A stretch of 41,422 nt of DNA from contig CAZMTP010000006.1 in assembly GCA_964569185.1 (NCBI GenBank), forward strand, positions 1 through 41,422, written 5' to 3'. The position numbers and the translations under genes are program-made. The notes beneath the pieces were generated by a model. The model did not search any database. It was not told the DNA's origin and saw only the letters and a program-made list of their open reading frames with translations. Each line of letters opens with the position of its first letter. The stretch's first letter is position 1. Shown here piece after piece: positions 1-7,587 of this stretch. Source of the DNA: DATIJP01 sp964569185 (lineage in GTDB: Bacteria > Chlamydiota > Chlamydiia > Chlamydiales > Rhabdochlamydiaceae).

Positions 1-525
1 TAGGAGGCGCACTTTATCTTCATTTGAAAGAGGAAGTGCAAAACCGGGCTCAATTCTTTCTTGTACCCATTTCTCCATCTCAGGGAGTCCAAGGTCCATG
101 TACTCAATCCCAATGGTGCGGCAATAGGTCTGTTTTAAAGCTTCAATGATTTCCCTTAAAGGCGCCGTCTCCTCTTTTAAAAACCCACAGGTGGGGAAAG
201 AGTGATCCAGATCTTTTTCACTGAGCCCAAAATGTTCCAATTGGAGTTCAGGGGCCGCTTTGGGCGGTTCTGGTGCGATCGGGTTGGTATTTGCCATTAA
301 ATGGCCATAGGTGCGATAGGCTGTAATGAGATAAAAAATCCTGAGATCGGGACTGGCGCTGGCGGCCAAGTTAATGCGGGGCATCTTTTCTGCAAACTGC
401 ATGCCTTCAAAGAAATGGTTCCAAGAAGGGTCGACGCTTTTTGGATCTTTGACCCAGTTTTGATAGAGATCTTCGATCAGCTCCAAATTGGAAAAATTAG
501 CATAGGATGAAGCATCATCTTTCAT
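1..525 (-). CDS. sucA: 2-oxoglutarate dehydrogenase E1 component, N-terminal 175 residues (runs off the left edge)
   Basis: The reading frame is open from an ATG at 525 to base 1, so only residues 1-175 are present. The start reads MKDDASSYANFSNLELIEDL and continues with a YQNW...DPxSVDPSWxxFFEGM pattern. That is the short E1-binding N-terminal tail of thiamine-diphosphate-dependent 2-oxoglutarate dehydrogenase. Further in, an IGIEYMDL...EKWVQERIEP stretch matches the start of the catalytic part. The enzyme decarboxylates 2-oxoglutarate in the cytosolic TCA-cycle complex and passes succinyl groups to SucB. A GGGG purine run lies just before the ATG. It is divergent from the CT053-like gene, and sucA beside CT053 and hemW is the chlamydial order (from memory). 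The catalytic residues lie outside the window. Confidence 0.9.
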   Translation of the reverse strand, partial: MKDDASSYANFSNLELIEDLYQNWVKDPKSVDPSWNHFFEGMQFAEKMPRINLAASASPDLRIFYLITAYRTYGHLMANTNPIAPEPPKAAPELQLEHFGLSEKDLDHSFPTCGFLKEETAPLREIIEALKQTYCRTIGIEYMDLGLPEMEKWVQERIEPGFALPLSNEDKVRLL

Positions 526-636
526 ATTTCCCCATATAGCATATTAGGAAATATTCTAAACCCCTCTCTTCAACGGGCACGTTAAATTATGCTTGGGTTT
601 TAATGGGGGGCTAAAGTATATTCTCACAGCTAATAC

Positions 637-665
637 TTGCATTAAAAACTTTACTTTCATAAATA
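637..665 (+). promoter_or_regulatory. candidate sigma70/sigma66-type promoter
   Basis: TTGCAT (637-642) and TAAATA (660-665) are separated by 17 bases, upstream of the CT053-like and hemW genes at a distance that leaves about 35 bases of leader. This is a by-eye match in AT-rich DNA, so it is only a candidate. Confidence 0.35.
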
Positions 666-703
666 GACAGACACCGGCAAGTCCAAATTTTTAGGGTATG
701 TGC

Positions 704-1162
704 ATGAACTTAAAAAGTGAACGATTGAAAAAAATGGAAAATGAACTCCAAGACTTAGACCAATGGCTTAAGCTTGGGCTGGTTCCTAAAAAAGATCTCG
801 ATAAACATCGCGAAGAGATGCGCGCCCTTGAGAAGAAGATCCATGAGGAAAAAGAGCGCTTGAGATTCCTCAAAGAAAGCGGGGAAATGGAAGAATATAC
901 CCCTCCTAAACGTCCTGCACGTGCGGCATTCCAAGAACCTAGCATGCCCGACATGGAAGTGGCCGAAGAGAGCATGTCCGATACTGGCATTGAGATGGAA
1001 ACGGAAGCCTATGAGGCAGAAACTGCTTCAGGAGAAGAGACTGAAGCTGGAGGCGAAGAAGAGGCTACAAAAGAAGAAGAGGTCGAAGATGAGGATCCCT
1101 TTAGCGACCGTAACCGTTGGAGACGGGGAATCATGGAAGATCCAGATTCTAATACGTGGTAG
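704..1162 (+). CDS. CT053-like conserved chlamydial acidic coiled-coil protein
   Basis: Function unknown. The first 65 residues are a charged heptad-like helix (MNLKSERLKKMENELQDLDQ, then RALEKKIHEEKERLRFLKE). The rest is a very acidic, low-complexity tail rich in Glu. No signal peptide or membrane segment is visible. I chose ATG 704 over ATG 698 because the AGGG at 693-696 stands 7 bases before 704 but only 1 base before 698. The gene lies between sucA (divergent) and hemW and overlaps hemW by 7 bases, so the two are probably co-transcribed. Position and size match C. trachomatis CT053, a conserved hypothetical protein. That identification rests on synteny rather than on a motif. Confidence 0.75.
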   Translation: MNLKSERLKKMENELQDLDQWLKLGLVPKKDLDKHREEMRALEKKIHEEKERLRFLKESGEMEEYTPPKRPARAAFQEPSMPDMEVAEESMSDTGIEMETEAYEAETASGEETEAGGEEEATKEEEVEDEDPFSDRNRWRRGIMEDPDSNTW

Positions 1163-2274
1163 AGACCAGCCTTTATTTTCATATCCCTTTCTGTACTCAA
1201 AAATGCCCCTATTGCCATTTCTATGTGATTCCTCATAAATCTAAAGCACAAAATCAGCTGCTAGAAGCTCTCCATCTAGAGTGGCAACTGATTTTTCCCA
1301 AAATAAAAAATAAAAGCATTGTCTCTATCTATTTAGGCGGAGGCACCCCTAGCTTGTTGGGGGCTGAGGCCATCGGCACCCTTTTGTCCTGGATACCTAA
1401 AGAAAAAGAGTGTGAAGTAACAGTCGAAGCCAATCCTGAAAATGTGACTTTAGAACTGATGCAAGCTCTAAAAGAAAAAGGGGTCAATCGTATCAGTTTG
1501 GGTATTCAGTCTTTAGACGATGAGCTGCTTCGTGCATTAGGCCGCACTCACAATAGCGAAAAGGCAATACAGGCCATAAAAAAGACTGCTACAGCTGGCA
1601 TTTCTAATATCTCGATCGATCTGATGTATGAACTTCCAGGACAAACGCTAGAGAGTTGGAAGGTGACTTTAGAAAAATTGCAAGGAATGCCCATTTCTCA
1701 TCTCTCGCTTTATAATTTGACTCTAGAGCCCAATACCCCTTTTTTCAAAAGAAAGTCTCATTTGACTCCCCTGCTCCCTTCCCCCGAAACCAATCTTGAA
1801 ATGTTGCAACTGGCAGTGAAAAAATTGGAACAGATGGGATTAAAGCGGTATGAGATTTCAGCCTTTGCAAAAGAGGGCAAACAGTCGCGCCATAATGTGG
1901 GCTATTGGACCGCTCGGCCCTTTTTAGGGCTTGGCCCTTCCGCTTTTAGTTATTGGGATAAAAAACGGACTCGAAATATCGCTCACTTGCACCGTTACAG
2001 CAGTTTATTGCAAGAAGGAAAGCAGCCCATCGATTTTGAAGAAGAGCTACTCTATCCTGATAACTTGCATGAACTTTTAGCTGTTGAGTTGCGCCTCTTG
2101 AAGGGAGTCAATCTGGATATATTTGAAAAAAAGCAGGGATCTCTTCCAGCGTCTACACATGAAAAACTATTACAACTAGAACAAAAAGGATGGCTTGCCA
2201 GAAATAAAAACCAGCTCCATTTAACGGAAGCAGGCCTGCTTTTCTATGATTCTGTAGCAACAGAAATTGTTTAA
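1156..2274 (+). CDS. hemW: HemW-type radical SAM protein (oxygen-independent coproporphyrinogen oxidase-like)
   Basis: The 372-residue protein has the radical SAM cluster motif near the start: C13-TQK-C17-PY-C20-HF, the CxxxCxxC that holds a 4Fe-4S cluster. It is followed by a YLGGGTPS glycine-rich SAM-binding motif, an EANPE motif and the RISLGIQS motif. The residue after the third Cys is H-F, not the extra Cys of true HemN, which favours HemW (heme chaperone/insertion) over coproporphyrinogen dehydrogenase. The C-terminal part is a HemN_C-like winged domain. Translation starts at GTG 1156, overlapping the CT053-like gene by 7 bases. C. trachomatis CT052, often called hemN, occupies the same position. 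The assignment to the radical SAM HemN/HemW family is firm; the choice of HemW is likely. Confidence 0.88.
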   Translation: MVETSLYFHIPFCTQKCPYCHFYVIPHKSKAQNQLLEALHLEWQLIFPKIKNKSIVSIYLGGGTPSLLGAEAIGTLLSWIPKEKECEVTVEANPENVTLELMQALKEKGVNRISLGIQSLDDELLRALGRTHNSEKAIQAIKKTATAGISNISIDLMYELPGQTLESWKVTLEKLQGMPISHLSLYNLTLEPNTPFFKRKSHLTPLLPSPETNLEMLQLAVKKLEQMGLKRYEISAFAKEGKQSRHNVGYWTARPFLGLGPSAFSYWDKKRTRNIAHLHRYSSLLQEGKQPIDFEEELLYPDNLHELLAVELRLLKGVNLDIFEKKQGSLPASTHEKLLQLEQKGWLARNKNQLHLTEAGLLFYDSVATEIV

Positions 2275-2308
2275 TTGATTAAATATGTCGATTTTTTCAT
2301 CATTTTTA

Positions 2309-2329
2309 GATATATTCTGAAAATATATC
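2309..2329. repeat. short AT-rich inverted repeat upstream of fic
   Basis: GATATATT (2309-2316) and AATATATC (2322-2329) form an 8-bp perfect inverted repeat with a 5-base loop, 25 bases before the fic start. It could be an operator or a weak 3' hairpin for hemW. It has no T-run, so a terminator role is not supported. Confidence 0.35.
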
Positions 2330-2353
2330 GATTCAATCGGTAGATGAAACTTT

Positions 2354-3436
2354 ATGCCATATAATCGAAATGTGCCCTACAATGATCTTCCTGAGCTCCC
2401 GCCATGCGCAGATATAGAGACAAAAGAAATTTTAAAAATGGCTATTCGTGCCAATAAAGCCATGGCTGAGCTGCGCATGGCCGGCAATCTAATCCCTAAT
2501 CAAGCGGTGCTTATCCAATCTCTTGGTCTTTCAGAAGCTAAATTCTCTTCTGAAATTGAGAATATTGTGACCACAAATGATGAACTCTATCGAGCCTTTA
2601 TAGACGGCAATATAGTCATCGATCCTCCAACTAAAGAAGTGCTTTTTTATAAAGATGCTCTTTGGCATGGATATCATGCTTTGACTCAAAAAAAACGCCT
2701 TCTGACTACTCCTTTATTCATTGAATTAGCCCAAATTTTAAGAAATACAACGCAAACTATTCGAAATATTCGGGGAACTAGGCTAGTAAATCCCAAAGGC
2801 GAAATAAAATATACGCCTCCGGAAGGGGAAAATGTCATTCTAAAAAAGTTATCCAATCTTGAGTCATTTATCCATAATGAAGACCTTATAGATCCTCTAG
2901 TTAAAATGGCTATTATCCATTATCAATTTGAAGCAATTCACCCTTTTTCAGACGGAAATGGACGCACGGGTAGGATTCTTAACGTTCTTTTTTTAATAGA
3001 AAAAAAACTTTTGGATATCCCAGTGCTATATTTATCACGGTATATTATTTCCAATAAAATGGCTTACTACAATGGATTACAACAAGTCACAGAAGCAAAT
3101 GCCTGGGAACCGTGGATACTTTATATATTGCAAGGCCTAGAACAAACTGCAATCACAACGCACCAGCGCATTTTAGCAATACATCAACTCACTAAATCTA
3201 CTGCTGAGACAGTGCGTGCTAAATTGCCTGGGATTTATTCAAAAGATCTCATTGAAGTGATCTTTCGATCCCCCTATTGCAAAATAAAAACCCTAGAAGA
3301 AACAGGTATTGCAAAAAGAGAAACAGCATCAAAATACCTTAAAGAACTGGAAAAAATAGGAGTGTTAAATAGTTCTAAAATTGGTAGAGATATCTATTAT
3401 GTTAACAGCTCTTTCCTAAAACTTCTCTCTGAATAA
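2354..3436 (+). CDS. Fic domain protein with N-terminal inhibitory helix and C-terminal winged helix
   Basis: Fic enzymes transfer AMP (or a related group) from a nucleotide to protein hydroxyls. The core motif HPFSDGNGRTGR is intact at residues 196-207, with the catalytic His196 and the phosphate-binding GNGR. An N-terminal Fic_N domain carries S65-SEI-E69-N70, fitting the [S/T]xxxE[G/N] inhibitory motif of class II Fic proteins, whose Glu blocks the active site. Residues about 290-360 look like a winged helix-turn-helix (TGIAKRETASKYLKELEKIG). There is no signal peptide, so it acts in the cytosol or leaves by another secretion route. It sits alone between hemW and rsmI, inside a block that is otherwise conserved. 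Its 3' end overlaps the convergent rsmI by 21 bases. Target unknown. Confidence 0.9.
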   Translation: MPYNRNVPYNDLPELPPCADIETKEILKMAIRANKAMAELRMAGNLIPNQAVLIQSLGLSEAKFSSEIENIVTTNDELYRAFIDGNIVIDPPTKEVLFYKDALWHGYHALTQKKRLLTTPLFIELAQILRNTTQTIRNIRGTRLVNPKGEIKYTPPEGENVILKKLSNLESFIHNEDLIDPLVKMAIIHYQFEAIHPFSDGNGRTGRILNVLFLIEKKLLDIPVLYLSRYIISNKMAYYNGLQQVTEANAWEPWILYILQGLEQTAITTHQRILAIHQLTKSTAETVRAKLPGIYSKDLIEVIFRSPYCKIKTLEETGIAKRETASKYLKELEKIGVLNSSKIGRDIYYVNSSFLKLLSE

Positions 3437-3841
3437 AAATACGGTCGGCTGTTTGTTGATTTGTGGTAAAGGCTTTTGCTTCCACTGTTTGATCGATTGG
3501 GTCGAGACAAATTGTGCCGGGCCCATAAGATCAGAAGCCACGCAAAGCTGCATTTTGTCATTCAATGTATGCACTAAAATGTCCAATAGTTTCTGGCTTC
3601 TATAGGGGGCTTCAATAAAAAGCTGCGTCCCTTCTTCTTTTTCTAGTTTTTTAAGCTGGGCTTTAAGTGCGGCTTCTTCTCTAGAAAGATAGCCATGAAA
3701 AGCAAACTTTTGCGCAGGAAGGCCAGAAAGCATCAATGCGAGCATCAATGAACTAGGACCGGCATAAGCCTCTACTTGAATCCCTTTTTCATAAGCTTTA
3801 GCCACCAGTTGATGTCCAGGATCTGCAATACAGGGAAGCCC
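3416..3841 (-). CDS. rsmI: RsmI-type 16S rRNA 2'-O-ribose methyltransferase, C-terminal part (5' end lost in gap)
   Basis: The 141 visible residues begin at GLPCIADPGHQLVAKAYEKG and continue with an EAYAGPSSLMLALMLSGLP stretch. These are SAM-binding and substrate motifs of the tetrapyrrole-methylase fold shared by RsmI. An F-HGYL motif and an EAPYRSQKLLDIL motif follow, both typical of RsmI, which methylates C1402 of 16S rRNA. The N-terminal third of the family is missing because it falls in the run of N. The chlamydial homologue (CT048/YraL type) is shorter than the E. coli enzyme, and the C-terminus here fits that short form. The apparent join to holA in one frame is an artefact of the 100-N placeholder. 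It ends 21 bases inside fic (convergent). Confidence 0.85.
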   Translation of the reverse strand, partial: GLPCIADPGHQLVAKAYEKGIQVEAYAGPSSLMLALMLSGLPAQKFAFHGYLSREEAALKAQLKKLEKEEGTQLFIEAPYRSQKLLDILVHTLNDKMQLCVASDLMGPAQFVSTQSIKQWKQKPLPQINKQPTVFLFREKF

Positions 3842-3941
3842 NNNNNNNNNNNNNNNNNNNNNNNNNNNNNNNNNNNNNNNNNNNNNNNNNNNNNNNNNNN
3901 NNNNNNNNNNNNNNNNNNNNNNNNNNNNNNNNNNNNNNNNN
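3842..3941. other. assembly gap, 100 N
   Basis: Exactly 100 unknown bases. The round number suggests a scaffolding placeholder of unknown true length. Flanking reading frames are the 3' part of rsmI and the 5' part of holA. Compared with family lengths, both the RsmI N-terminus and the HolA C-terminus are missing, which needs more than 100 bases. Confidence 0.97.
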
Positions 3942-4738
3942 AGCGATTTCCCGCGCTCTACAAGTGAAGCGATCAGTAGCCCTTTTTCTAAGTAAAAACG
4001 GATCTGGCCTATCAGGCCAAAAAGAAAAGAACTGTCTAACTCCACTTCTGGATCGGGCAATTTTCCATTCCAAACTAAGGCCTCTGCAATCTGCCACCCA
4101 TCTTTGGTTTTACTATGGCAGCAGATCGCTTGTAAATCTTCTAGCTTAATCTCTTTGCGCTCTCCTACATAGCAGATCAATTTAGACATCTCCTGTTCTA
4201 AAATGCCTAAATCTAAAGGAAGCTCCTGAAATAGCAGATCGATTAATGCAGGAGGTATCGTTTTTCCCTCTTTAAACGCTTGGGCAGCCACCATTTTTTT
4301 TAGCCTTTTTTCCCGCTGCCACGGCTTTTCAGAGGAAAGATCAAAAATCAGAATCTCTTTTTTCCCTTTATCATAAAGGTCAGAGAGCGGTTTTAAACTG
4401 GTTGCCCCTAAAATGAGGTAGGAAAAAGAGGCAGGTTTGGCCCCATAATCTGCCAGCTGCTTTAGTTCTGCATCAGAAAAATCATCAATGAGGTCCAAAA
4501 AAGCCAGCGGATTTCCCCCAATTAAAGAAGGAATGCGCAGATGAAATAGCGCCTCTTGTACAGTGCTTGCAGTTTTTAGGGCGCAAGGCGCCTTTTTCTG
4601 AAGCGCCACCGCAATGGTCTCCATCCACTTTTTTCGCTCAAAATCATGTGCGCTAACGATCAAATAAATAGTTGACGGATGGTCGGGCAGCGCCTCTTTC
4701 AGATGTTTTTCAAACGCTTCTATGGATTGGAATTTCAA
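3942..4738 (-). CDS. holA: DNA polymerase III delta subunit-like protein (HolA), 3' end lost in gap
   Basis: 265 residues are visible. The pattern is that of the HolA clamp-loader subunit, which opens the beta clamp during replication. An N-terminal YLIVSAHDFERKKWMETIA segment is followed by a divergent Rossmann-like AAA+ region with SYLILGATSLKPLSD and then a helical lid containing LGILEQEMSKLICYVGERKE and a WQIAEALVWNG segment. E. coli HolA has 343 residues, so about 60-80 C-terminal residues are probably lost in the gap. The start is TTG 4738, supported by GAGG (4744-4747) five bases upstream; no better ATG is present. In C. trachomatis a HolA-like gene (CT047) lies beside the RsmI-type gene CT048, which agrees with this order. 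Confidence 0.75.
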
Positions 4739-4770
4739 TTTAACCTCAGTATTGGTATCCTCTTCATTAT

Positions 4771-4932
4771 GAACCTATCTCAATAAAATGTGAAACATGC
4801 TTTTCGAGTCTTTTTTCATATATTTCAGAATCGTTTCTTGCCCTACTTATTTAAGTATGTGCTGCGAAACGATTCTGAAATCTAAGAAAAAACCTATCGA
4901 AAATCAAAGTTTAATTTTATTGAAATAGGTTC
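4771..4932. repeat. 162-bp long imperfect palindrome (MITE-like hairpin)
   Basis: The two halves pair almost end to end. The outer arms 4771-4789 and 4914-4932 match at 18 of 19 positions. TTTTCGA (4801-4807) pairs with 4897-4903, TTTTTTC (4811-4817) with 4886-4892, and ATTTCAGAATCGTTTC (4822-4837) with 4866-4881 perfectly. The apex TACTTATTTAAGTA (4844-4857) folds on itself. It lies between the divergent starts of holA and the small basic protein, so it is not a 3' terminator. It could be a miniature inverted-repeat element; there is no clear target-site duplication. Any promoter of the 4955 gene would have to lie within it. Confidence 0.7.
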
Positions 4933-4954
4933 ATTAATCAAAAAGAGCAATCCA

Positions 4955-5161
4955 ATGGCAAAAAAGATTTTAAAAAAAATTCTATCTAAGGCTAAAAGGG
5001 GATTTAAGGTAAGAAAACAACCCCCTAAAAGGCCTATGACAAAACCAGAACCTATTTCCGCTACTTCTAAAAAGAAAAAAAATCCTCATAAAATCCTCAC
5101 CGCAGAGGGCTGGAAAAGAGCGCTCGAAAGAGAGCGTAAACCTGCCCTAAAAAAGTCCTAA
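4955..5161 (+). CDS. small lysine-rich basic protein at the hctB position
   Basis: 68 residues with 19 Lys, 6 Arg and only 4 Glu, giving a net charge near +21. There is no signal peptide. It begins MAKKILKKILSKAKRGFKVR and ends with an EGWKRALERERK helix. I do not recognise a family. In C. trachomatis the gene after CT048/CT047 is hctB (CT046), a lysine-rich histone-like protein that condenses DNA in elementary bodies. The position and charge suggest a positional counterpart. However, it is much shorter than HctB and lacks its Ala/Lys repeats, so DNA binding is only an inference. Only 22 bases separate the ATG from the upstream hairpin, and the ribosome site is weak. Confidence 0.65.
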   Translation: MAKKILKKILSKAKRGFKVRKQPPKRPMTKPEPISATSKKKKNPHKILTAEGWKRALERERKPALKKS

Positions 5162-5201
5162 CCTGTTATACTGGTCGCCTCAACTTTAAAAGAGGTCTAT
5201 C

Positions 5202-6125
5202 ATGTTAAATATTGATTTGACAGGCAAACGGGCTTTAATTGTCGGAATCGGCGATGACCAAGGCTATGGCTGGGCCATTGCTAAGGCTTTAGCAGAAGCT
5301 GGCGCCGAAATCCTCATTGGAACATGGACGCCAATTGTAAAAATTTTTACTACTTCTTGGAATCAAGGAAAATTCAATGAATCTCGTAAATTGCGCAATG
5401 GGAAGCTTTTAGAATATGCCAAGCTCTATTCTCTAGATGCCTCTTTTGACACCCCTGAAGATGTGCCTCAAGAAATCAAAGAAAATAAGCGGTATGCAGA
5501 AACATCAGGATATACCATTTCTGAAGTAGCTGCTGCGGTTGCCAAAGATTTTGGAACGATCGATATTTTAGTCCATAGTTTGGCCAATGCCCCTGAAGTG
5601 AAAAAGCCGCTTTTAGAGACCTCTCGCGCTGGCTATTTAGCTGCTTTAAGCTCTTCTTCTTATTCTTTTGTCAGTTTACTTTCCCATTTTGGTCCCATCA
5701 TGAGAGAAGGCGGTTCTGTTCTTTCTCTTACATACATTGCATCAGAGCGCGCTGTGCCAGGCTATGGCGGCGGGATGAGTTCTGCAAAGGCTGCTTTAGA
5801 AAGCGATACACGCACACTCGCGTGGGAAGCGGGCCGCAAATGGGGTATTCGGGTCAATACGATCTCAGCAGGAGCACTGCGTAGCCGTGCTGCCCGTGCG
5901 ATCGGATTTATTGACCGGATGATCGATTATGCTAATGCCAATGCTCCGCTTGTGAAAGAGATGGAAGCGGAAGAGGTAGGCAACACTGCCGCCTTTTTAT
6001 CGTCGCTGCTGGCTTCTGCCATCACAGGCGTGACGCTTTATGTGGATAATGGAATGCATGCGATGGGTATTGCTGTGGATAGTCCTGCATTTACTGAGCA
6101 GCAAGCGCCTACTTGTTGTGGGTAA
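5202..6125 (+). CDS. fabI: enoyl-[acyl-carrier-protein] reductase (NADH), plant/chlamydia type
   Basis: FabI reduces enoyl-ACP in the last step of each fatty-acid elongation cycle in the cytosol. The 307-residue protein starts with LTGKRALIVGIGDDQGYGWA, the NADH-binding Rossmann motif of the FabI subgroup. The active-site pair is Y178 (LTYIASERA) and Y188 with K196 in PGYGGGMSSAKAA. The Tyr-Lys spacing is one residue longer than in E. coli and the order is that of plant and chlamydial enzymes. An extra segment at about residues 44-100 is also typical of that subgroup. RBS: AAGAGG ahead of ATG 5202. It converges on the HAD gene with a 17-base overlap, the same pair as CT104-CT103 (from memory). 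Confidence 0.96.
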   Translation: MLNIDLTGKRALIVGIGDDQGYGWAIAKALAEAGAEILIGTWTPIVKIFTTSWNQGKFNESRKLRNGKLLEYAKLYSLDASFDTPEDVPQEIKENKRYAETSGYTISEVAAAVAKDFGTIDILVHSLANAPEVKKPLLETSRAGYLAALSSSSYSFVSLLSHFGPIMREGGSVLSLTYIASERAVPGYGGGMSSAKAALESDTRTLAWEAGRKWGIRVNTISAGALRSRAARAIGFIDRMIDYANANAPLVKEMEAEEVGNTAAFLSSLLASAITGVTLYVDNGMHAMGIAVDSPAFTEQQAPTCCG

Positions 6126-6945
6126 TAGCCTGTTTGAGCCCCTCGATGATGCCCAGTTGGGCAGCGGAAGGGGCGATAATATCAGCGACGGCTAATACAT
6201 CTTTTGGAGCTGTTTCCATCACAATCTTCACATCTGCTTCAGCAAACATAGAAAGATCGTTGCGATCGTCCCCTGCTGCGATGATCTTTTTATTGGTTTT
6301 CCCAACAATCGAGCGTAGTGCCTGACCTTTGGTCGACTGGCGATGGGTCACAATGTTAAAATGGACCTTTTTAGTGACTGGATCTCGAATCGTGGAGGCG
6401 TGCAGATTGGGAAGAAGATTGAGTTCCGATTCAATTTTCCTAACGGTCTCTTCTTTGCCATAACATTTAATGAGTGGAAAAGAAAAATCGGATTCAAAAT
6501 CAAAAGAGTCCATCTGTTTCCACGGTTTTGGGCTATACTTTTTAAGATGTTCTAGATGGATGAGCATCTCTTTTGAAAATTTATGCGGCCGGAAGTAGCA
6601 GAAATCGCCATGCTCATAGCCAGAATAGATAATCATATCTTCGTCGCTGATATGCAGTTTTTCAATTTCTCTTAAATCGGATGTGGTCAGATATTTTCTA
6701 TTAAGCAGCTTTTTTTCAGGCATCTTTAGAATATCGGCGCCATTTTGGATCGCAAGATAATAAGGAAAAGAAAAGACATGCATCACGGGATGAAAATAGG
6801 AGAGCGCGCGCCCTGTGAGGATCAGAATATTCCATCCCTGATGGACGAGGGTTTCTAAGTAGCGTACCACCTCATGCGGAATCGAATCCACGTCTGCTGT
6901 CAGTGTTCCATCAATATCTAATGCAATCCAACCTTTGTGTTCCAT
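6109..6945 (-). CDS. HAD superfamily (Cof-type, subfamily IIB) phosphatase
   Basis: 278 residues with the HAD nucleophile motif LDIDGTLT (D10, D12) near the start, a ILTGR motif II segment at about residue 40, a conserved Lys in the C-terminal core, and GDDRNDLSMF as the metal-binding motif IV. The large inserted cap between motifs II and III is of the Cof/IIB type, acting on sugar phosphates or similar small metabolites in the cytosol. The substrate cannot be told. It is convergent with and overlaps fabI, as its likely orthologue CT103 does with CT104. Confidence 0.88.
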   Translation of the reverse strand: MEHKGWIALDIDGTLTADVDSIPHEVVRYLETLVHQGWNILILTGRALSYFHPVMHVFSFPYYLAIQNGADILKMPEKKLLNRKYLTTSDLREIEKLHISDEDMIIYSGYEHGDFCYFRPHKFSKEMLIHLEHLKKYSPKPWKQMDSFDFESDFSFPLIKCYGKEETVRKIESELNLLPNLHASTIRDPVTKKVHFNIVTHRQSTKGQALRSIVGKTNKKIIAAGDDRNDLSMFAEADVKIVMETAPKDVLAVADIIAPSAAQLGIIEGLKQAITHNK

Positions 6946-7012
6946 AAAAAAACATATTGCTTATTCAGGAAATAAATTCTAGAGTAGAGTTATTACTTTT
7001 GATAGCTTTTTT

Positions 7013-7417
7013 ATGATTAGAATAATTTTTGCACTGATTTTGACCTGCTCTGGTTCCCTTGGCTTTGGACAAGAAATGCCCAAAAATCCGCCTGAGGTTC
7101 CCTCACTGATGGATCAGGAAGCTGTCCCGATGGAAACTCCCGTGTCTTATCAGGGGGCATTTGTGAAGATGATGCTGACCCTTATTGCCCTGATTGTTTT
7201 TATTATTCTCTCTGTCTGGATGATGCGCCGTCTTGCCCATGGAAAGATGAAGCAGATGAACTATGGGAAAACGATAAAAATTTTAGAAAGGCGGCCTTTA
7301 AGCGCCAAATCGATCCTCTACCTGATTGAGGTAGAAGGGAAAAAAATATTGATCAGCGAGTCACAACTAGAAGTGCGCCGCCTCTCTAGCGTCGAAGAAG
7401 AAGTTACTTCTGTTTAA
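7013..7417 (+). CDS. FliO-like single-pass membrane protein
   Basis: 134 residues: a signal-like N-terminus to about residue 20 (IIFALILTCSGSLGFGQ), a Pro-rich exported stretch, a transmembrane helix at about 51-70 (VKMMLTLIALIVFIILSVWM) followed by basic RR, then a cytosolic beta-rich domain. That domain contains KTIKILERRPLSAKSILYL and a GKKILISESQLEVRRL motif. This is the layout and motif of FliO/MopB, the small flagellar export-gate assembly factor. Chlamydiae keep a few flagellar export homologues beside their T3SS, so a role in export-gate assembly is plausible. No fliP/Q/R lies next to it. Family match good, role inferred. Confidence 0.65.
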   Translation: MIRIIFALILTCSGSLGFGQEMPKNPPEVPSLMDQEAVPMETPVSYQGAFVKMMLTLIALIVFIILSVWMMRRLAHGKMKQMNYGKTIKILERRPLSAKSILYLIEVEGKKILISESQLEVRRLSSVEEEVTSV

Positions 7418-7580
7418 AAACTTCTTGAAACAGAAATAAGTTCTTAAGTTTCTGATTTTTAAATAGATTTTTAATTCTTGAGAGACCTCTTAGTTTTCTA
7501 ATCTTTTCGATATCTTCCCCTTCAGAGTTATAGGGGGATTTTTCTATCTGATGTTTAAATGAATATTTCAATTCTTCCAT
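7404..7580 (-). CDS. possible small protein downstream of floA
   Basis: 58 residues from ATG 7580 (MEELKYSFKHQIEKSPYNSE), basic and helix-rich, no recognised family. The ATG is preceded by AAGGA about 10 bases upstream, and the frame starts 7 bases after the floA stop on the same strand. It ends 14 bases inside the convergent FliO-like gene. It fills an otherwise empty gap, which favours a real gene, but there is no homology support. Confidence 0.4.
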   Translation of the reverse strand: MEELKYSFKHQIEKSPYNSEGEDIEKIRKLRGLSRIKNLFKNQKLKNLFLFQEVFKQK

Positions 7581-7587
7581 CGAATCT

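Noticed and set aside
3798..4097. Open frames spanning the N gap on other frames
   Set aside because: They depend on untranslated N as open codons and overlap holA/rsmI, which have clear motifs.
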